The notes under the pieces are model-generated. The model was given only the letters and a program-made list of their open reading frames with translations. It had not been told where the DNA came from and did no database searches. From Candidatus Melainabacteria bacterium (lineage in GTDB: Bacteria; Cyanobacteriota; Vampirovibrionia; Obscuribacterales; Obscuribacteraceae), in the NCBI GenBank assembly GCA_003153555.1, contig PLZS01000113.1:1-36623 (forward strand): a DNA stretch of 36,623 nt, read 5' to 3'. Position numbers and translations under genes: made by a program. Positions 32,818-36,623 of the stretch are shown here, one piece after another. Every line of letters starts with the position of its first letter. The stretch's first letter is position 1.

Positions 32818-33816
32818 GTGGGGCCAATTAGAGAAGAAGAAAAAGTGGTAACCGAGGTCAAAGGCACTCGCACTGGACTGTTAAGCGACGGTGCTCAGAT
32901 TGATCTGGAGACTGAGCAAGAGCAGTTCAAGGCAAAACAAGTTCGGCTGCTTGTGGCGTTTGCTTACGTTGTCTGCTGTTTAGTCTGGAGCACTACATAT
33001 TTTGTAGTCAGGCAAACAGTGCTTCCTACTGCGGGGGTGGCTCCGTACTACACCGCTGCGATTCGTTTCTTATTGGCTGTTGCTATTTTTATTCCAATTT
33101 GGCTGATCTTTGTGCGCAAGCACCGAACTCCGACTATGAATGAACTGATTTGGATATCAGTGGCCGGCATCCTAAATGGGCTCAATCAAATCTGTGTATA
33201 TGGTTCGGAACAACAAATCTCAGGTGGTCTTGCTGCAGTTCTGGCTGCCACTACACCACTTATGGTGGCACTCTTGGCGATAGCGACTCGTACCGAAAAA
33301 GTTTCGAGTCGGACAGTCTTGGGTTTTGTTGCTTGTTTCATTGGTGTTGCACTTGTTTGTCATGATCGGCTGCAGGTGTCAACCACGCAAGCCTTTGCCG
33401 CTCTCTTGATGCTTGTTTCGTCCTTCTTCAATGCTTGCTCTAATGTAACTTTGAAGCGCTCGAGTACGGCCCTAAACCCGATCGTGTCAGCCACCATTTT
33501 TCTTGCTGTGAGCGCGGTGCCGATTTGGATTACGAGCGTCTGGCGAGGTGAACCTCAATTCGCACCTATTCCGATGCAACCGTTGCTTGGAATTGTTTAT
33601 CTCTCAGTGATGAGTTCGGTCGTTGCTTTCGGACTTTATCTTTACATGCTTAAGCACGTGAAGCTGATGACCATAGCCACTCTTCCTTTCGTGATTCCAG
33701 TTCTCGCACTTGTGGTCGATTTGTTTTTGGAAAAGAATTTTGTGATGACGACAGAAAGTTGGGTTGGTTGTTTCGTTGTGCTCGCCGGCGTCGTCTACAG
33801 CATCGCACGCAGATAG
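32818..33816 (+). CDS. EamA/DMT-superfamily exporter
   Basis: The 332-residue protein has a charged N-terminus (about 40 residues) and ten predicted membrane helices in two EamA halves. Typical pieces are FAYVVCCLVWSTTYFVVRQT, YTAAIRFLLAVAIFIPIW, LAAVLAATTPLMVALLAI and, in the second half, VIPVLALVVDLFLEKN. Such transporters export amino acids, purines or other metabolites. The start is uncertain: GTG 32818 is listed, while GTG 32845 lies behind a purine-rich AGAAGAAG. The upstream GntR-type gene is a candidate regulator. Confidence 0.88.
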   Translation: MGPIREEEKVVTEVKGTRTGLLSDGAQIDLETEQEQFKAKQVRLLVAFAYVVCCLVWSTTYFVVRQTVLPTAGVAPYYTAAIRFLLAVAIFIPIWLIFVRKHRTPTMNELIWISVAGILNGLNQICVYGSEQQISGGLAAVLAATTPLMVALLAIATRTEKVSSRTVLGFVACFIGVALVCHDRLQVSTTQAFAALLMLVSSFFNACSNVTLKRSSTALNPIVSATIFLAVSAVPIWITSVWRGEPQFAPIPMQPLLGIVYLSVMSSVVAFGLYLYMLKHVKLMTIATLPFVIPVLALVVDLFLEKNFVMTTESWVGCFVVLAGVVYSIARR

Positions 33817-33924
33817 CCTTGCGTACGCAGATGCTTGCTGCTTTGAAGTGATCCGCTATCCAATTTAGAATCCGGCCATCTTAGATAGCATAAAGATGCA
33901 AAAAATGTCTTTCCAAATTCTGAG
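33817..33924. other. intergenic stretch before the TIR element
   Basis: There is no gene and no clear terminator after the EamA gene. The stretch ends at the left boundary of the TIR element. Confidence 0.4.
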
Positions 33925-34116
33925 ATTAAAAGCTAGGGTACCCCTCTCCTTTTTGCCTCCGTTTAATATGTTAAGCAAAAAACGCGGCTTTTTCGAAATC
34001 CGTGAAGCATTGATTTGCCTACGTTTTTAGATTCATTGAAGTCCCGGAACCCTGATGTAATATTACTTTACCTGATCTGGGAATGTAAAAAAGGAAAGGG
34101 GTACCCACCTTTTAAT
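33925..34116 (-). mobile_element. TIR-bounded non-coding element, copy 2 (better preserved)
   Basis: This 192-base intergenic element is homologous to 3441-3630 in inverted orientation. Its ends are inverted repeats. The left end reads ATTAAAAGCTAGGGTACCCC then TCTCCTTTTT. The right end, reverse complemented, reads ATTAAAAGGTGGGTACCCCT then TTCCTTTTTT. The core shares ATATTACATCAG (complement at 34052-34063) and GTTTTTTGCTTAACA (complement at 33969-33983) with copy 1. No coding frame or obvious target duplication was seen. Non-autonomous transposon (MITE-like) is the leading reading, with no transposase in the window. Confidence 0.72.
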
Positions 34117-34289
34117 GTTCAGGAAATTAGGCATAGCTGCAGATCCGATCTGCGCAGAAAATCCGGCGAATCATAGCGCTGATCTTCGAGTAGATCATGT
34201 TCGCACGGATCATAGCTTCGATCATCATTAGGAGCAGAGGTCGGAGCATGCCGCGGCTCATTGGCACGATCATCTGCGAATGTTCAGAT
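34117..34289. other. intergenic stretch with repeated GATCAT motifs
   Basis: This follows the TIR element and precedes the stop of the dgcA-like gene. ATCATAGC followed by GATC occurs twice in slightly varied form (near 34173 and 34209), and GATCAT occurs several more times. No gene or clear terminator was recognised. Confidence 0.4.
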
Positions 34290-35345
34290 CTATCTTCGAG
34301 TCACACCAAGTCCTGGCAAATCGGTCAATTTCAAAATGCCATCGTCATAGACAGCACCAGTAAATGGATCGTTCGATAACAACAAGGCGCCGTCAAGATC
34401 TAGATGGTCGACCAAACTGGAAAGGTGAACAGCTGCTGTCACCCCTAATGATGATTCAAGCATGCAACCAAACATGATTTGCATTCCGTGTGCACGCGCG
34501 GTCTGAATTACTTTGATGGCTTCGAGTAAACCGCCAGTTTTAGCTAGTTTCACAACGACACCGTCGATTGCATTGGCAAATCTCGCCACGTCGTGGGAGC
34601 GACAGATGCTTTCATCTGCAAAAATTGGTAAGGGGGAGCGCTCTCTGACAAAACGAAAATCTTCCACACTTGAATATTTCGGCAATGGCTGTTCAATAAA
34701 TTGCACGTTTTGCTCGGCCAGGAAATGAGCCATGAGCACCGCTTGTTTCGGTGTCCACGCTCCATTTGCGTCCACTCTTATGGGTATGTCTTTGGCGATC
34801 TTACGAACACTTTTGATAATATCTCTGTCGTAATTAGTTCCCTGCTTCACCTTCAGAACTTTGTAACCAGCATCAATTGCTTCTTTTGTCTTCTTCTCGA
34901 TCATCTCGAGGCTGTCGATGCCAATCGTGAAATCAGTGATTGGTTGCTTTAAGCCTGATAAACCCAGCATCTTATAAGTTGGCAGGTTTGCGATTTTGCC
35001 GCAAATGTCGTGCAACGCCATCTCAATACCCGCTTTCACCGACGTGTGACCGGCAATCGCCTTGTCCATCTTTCGAGTAATTTCAGCAATTGCAAATGGA
35101 TCGTCGCCGAGAAAGTCTTCTGTCATCCACGCTTTAAGAAGTGCCGCTGCGGTTTCTGGACTCTCACCGTGATATCCAACAGGGGAGGCTTCTCCATATC
35201 CGACGACATCTTTATGTGTAAGCGTGACAAAAAAATTGTGCGAATCTGCAGACGTGCCGTACGAAATTCCGAAGGGATGCAGGGTCCGCAAGTCCATTGG
35301 TTCAAAGGAGAGAGCTATTTTCTTGCCAAGACTAACTGCCGTCAC
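34290..35345 (-). CDS. dgcA: enolase-superfamily epimerase (N-acetyl-D-Glu racemase DgcA / dipeptide epimerase type)
   Basis: The 351-residue protein is of the muconate-lactonizing/dipeptide epimerase branch. Catalytic Lys165 and Lys167 lie in VLKVKQG, metal ligands Asp192 (VDANGAW), Glu218 (FIEQPLP) and Asp244 (FADES) follow, and the second base is Lys269 in VVVKLAKTGG. Two roles fit: L-Ala-D/L-Glu epimerase of muropeptide recycling, or the N-acetyl-glutamate racemase DgcA that pairs with DgcN. The DUF1611 neighbour favours the second. The start is a GTG overlapping the upstream stop by 4 bases, so translation is coupled. Confidence 0.85.
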   Translation of the reverse strand: MTAVSLGKKIALSFEPMDLRTLHPFGISYGTSADSHNFFVTLTHKDVVGYGEASPVGYHGESPETAAALLKAWMTEDFLGDDPFAIAEITRKMDKAIAGHTSVKAGIEMALHDICGKIANLPTYKMLGLSGLKQPITDFTIGIDSLEMIEKKTKEAIDAGYKVLKVKQGTNYDRDIIKSVRKIAKDIPIRVDANGAWTPKQAVLMAHFLAEQNVQFIEQPLPKYSSVEDFRFVRERSPLPIFADESICRSHDVARFANAIDGVVVKLAKTGGLLEAIKVIQTARAHGMQIMFGCMLESSLGVTAAVHLSSLVDHLDLDGALLLSNDPFTGAVYDDGILKLTDLPGLGVTRR

Positions 35346-36403
35346 TTGTAATTCTCCTTAGCGGTTTGGATTGCATCGACTAACTGAGCTGCGCCGAATC
35401 TAACTGGATCGGTGCAGGGTAAGCCTGTTTCTTTGCGAGCTCTTTCGATTACTGCTTTCGCCTCATCGTCGGTCAAGCCGACAGTGTTGATCGCAACGCC
35501 AATAACTTTTGCCGGGCTGACGTAGTCAACTATAGCCTCTGACATTTTGATCAATTGAGTCAGTTCCGGTAGAGGAAAATCTTCCAGTTCGCAAATCCAT
35601 TTTTTTGTCGCTTTGTGGCAAAGGATCATCGCCTTAGGAGCCGACCCATGCATTAGGGCAAGCGTGACACCAGAAAATCCTGGATGCGCAAGAGATCCCT
35701 GTCCTTCTACCAGGATCAGGTCATGGTCTTTGGCCGCCTCAACGACCATTTGTTCAGCCGCCCCGGCCATGAAATCCCCGATCACTCGATCAATTGCGAT
35801 GCCTGAGCCACCTGCGATCATGATGCCTGTTTGCCCAGTGGCGATAAATTCAGCTCGAATACCGCGGTTTTTGGCTTCCTTCCAAAGTTCAAGCGAGGTT
35901 GTCATCTTGCCCACGTTGCAGTCGGTGCCTACTGTCAACACAGTGAAAGCTTTAACATGTCTTGCCAAGCCAGCCGCGACAGGTATGTTGTCGGGTGGAC
36001 GCCGAACGTCTAGAAGTAATTTTTTATGTTCATGGGCCACTGAGACAATTTTGGGGTCATCTGCAAGGAAGTCATGGAGACCGTTGACGACATCCAATCC
36101 ATTCTCAAGAGCAGTGATGATGTCTTCCCGCCATGACTCAGGCATATGGCCGCCGGTCCATGCTGTTCCCAGAAGCAGAGCATCCGGCTTGTGTTGTAAC
36201 GCGTCTTCGATCGAGGCGACGATTGGGGCAGGGCAGTCGATTCCGACTGCCGATTTAACAGAATTGCCGGCTTCGCTCTTGTCAATCACCGCTGCGATGG
36301 GATTACGAGCGTATCTGATTACTCCTTCGGCGGTTTTGGAGTGCCCCTTGCCAAATTCACCCTGCGCGTAAATTGCCAGTCGAGCCGACGGTTTCAGATA
36401 CAT
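35342..36403 (-). CDS. dgcN: DUF1611 protein, DgcN-like
   Basis: The 353-residue protein belongs to the DUF1611 P-loop family. The C-terminal half starts LTVGTDCNVGKMTTSLEL (P-loop at residues 159-168), then has AEFIATGQTGIMIAGGSG, VIGDFMAGAAE and LILVEGQGSLAHPGFSGVTL. The N-terminal half is Rossmann-like. Relatives named DgcN act with DgcA on D-glutamate through an N-acetylated intermediate. That assignment is taken from the family and operon, not from a visible active site. The ATG at 36403 is chosen over one at 36421 because GAGGAG stands 7 bases before it. Confidence 0.83.
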   Translation of the reverse strand: MYLKPSARLAIYAQGEFGKGHSKTAEGVIRYARNPIAAVIDKSEAGNSVKSAVGIDCPAPIVASIEDALQHKPDALLLGTAWTGGHMPESWREDIITALENGLDVVNGLHDFLADDPKIVSVAHEHKKLLLDVRRPPDNIPVAAGLARHVKAFTVLTVGTDCNVGKMTTSLELWKEAKNRGIRAEFIATGQTGIMIAGGSGIAIDRVIGDFMAGAAEQMVVEAAKDHDLILVEGQGSLAHPGFSGVTLALMHGSAPKAMILCHKATKKWICELEDFPLPELTQLIKMSEAIVDYVSPAKVIGVAINTVGLTDDEAKAVIERARKETGLPCTDPVRFGAAQLVDAIQTAKENYK

Positions 36404-36561
36404 TATTGATCTCCTCTGCAAGGAATGGGCTGCCCTGCTATTCTTTGTAACAGCCTAGCTGCCTCTGCACACGTTGATCAAGATTGTTTACCGACAAAAC
36501 TGACGACTTTGGTCGCTCGTGCCATAGAATTATAGGGGGATTACCTTCGGGAGACCATTTG

Positions 36562-36623
36562 ATGGCAACGGACGACAGCGGTCAAAATAATCAGAGCGGA
36601 GATCCGGGAACCGGCGGTGCTCC
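36562..36623 (+). CDS. start of an unidentified gene, cut by the window edge
   Basis: An ATG at 36562 preceded by TCGGGAG (8-base spacing) opens a frame reading MATDDSGQNNQSGDPGTGGA up to the last base. The visible 20 residues are polar, rich in Gly, Asp and Asn, and look like a disordered N-terminus. Nothing can be said about function. Confidence 0.55.
   Translation, partial: MATDDSGQNNQSGDPGTGGA

Noticed and set aside
35613..36371. 252-codon + strand frame opposite the DUF1611 gene
   Set aside because: It is antisense to a well-supported gene, has Ser/Ala/Pro-rich composition typical of shadow frames and no family match.

Overview
The window reads as a chromosomal segment of a bacterium with moderate GC (roughly 45-50% by eye) and standard code. 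GTG and TTG starts are frequent. It opens in the 3' half of the S10/spc/alpha ribosomal cluster (rpmJ-rpsM-rpsK-rpsD-rpoA-rplQ-truA-rplM-rpsI). It then runs through accessory genes and a Flp/Tad type IVb pilus locus to a D-glutamate-type gene pair. The mix (TPR membrane proteins, YkgJ protein, CHAD protein, Tad pilus, DgcN/DgcA, many glycosyltransferases) would fit a poorly characterised non-photosynthetic relative of Cyanobacteria such as Vampirovibrionia/Melainabacteria. That placement is an inference and was not tested.

Layout. (1) 1-5386: ribosomal genes, rpoA and truA on the + strand, broken by a repeat/hairpin spacer between rpsM and rpsK and by a terminator plus a TIR-bounded element between rplQ and truA. 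(2) 5427-11632: a TPR protein, a small two-TM protein on the - strand, and a tightly packed + operon of three genes: a zinc-ribbon/TM/TPR/Ser-Thr-Pro-rich protein, a CxxCxxCC protein, and a TMTC-like GT-C/TPR membrane protein. (3) 11604-22558: mostly - strand single genes: SSP411/YyaL-like thioredoxin-domain protein, GT4, MSOX-like oxidase (+), haem-oxygenase-fold protein, thioredoxin reductase, CHAD protein, GT4, GT2 (+), and an extended Fur-family regulator. (4) 22962-30660: Tad locus in the order flp, flp, tadE-like, cpaB, tadG-like, tadZ/cpaE, tadA/cpaF, tadB, tadC, with most genes overlapping or abutting. (5) 30661-33816: repeat cluster, cytochrome c, GntR-type regulator, EamA exporter. 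(6) 33925-36403: the second TIR element and a dgcN-dgcA pair on the - strand, then the start of an unfinished + gene at the right edge.

The most interesting non-genic content is two repeat families. One is a ~190 bp non-coding element with ~30 bp terminal inverted repeats, present at 3441-3630 and, inverted, at 33925-34116. The other is a short palindromic family at 722-760, 19020-19150 and 30669-30816. It always sits directly beside the stop codon of a neighbouring gene, carries a Shine-Dalgarno/ATG with a tiny ORF, and in one place appears to supply the ribosome binding site of the next gene. The most suggestive gene set is the three-gene operon at 6694-11632. There a putative O-glycosyltransferase of the TMTC type lies beside a membrane protein whose exported part is very rich in Ser/Thr/Pro.

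No rRNA, tRNA, CRISPR array, prophage or transposase gene was seen. Promoters are not listed because no -35/-10 pair was convincing by eye.
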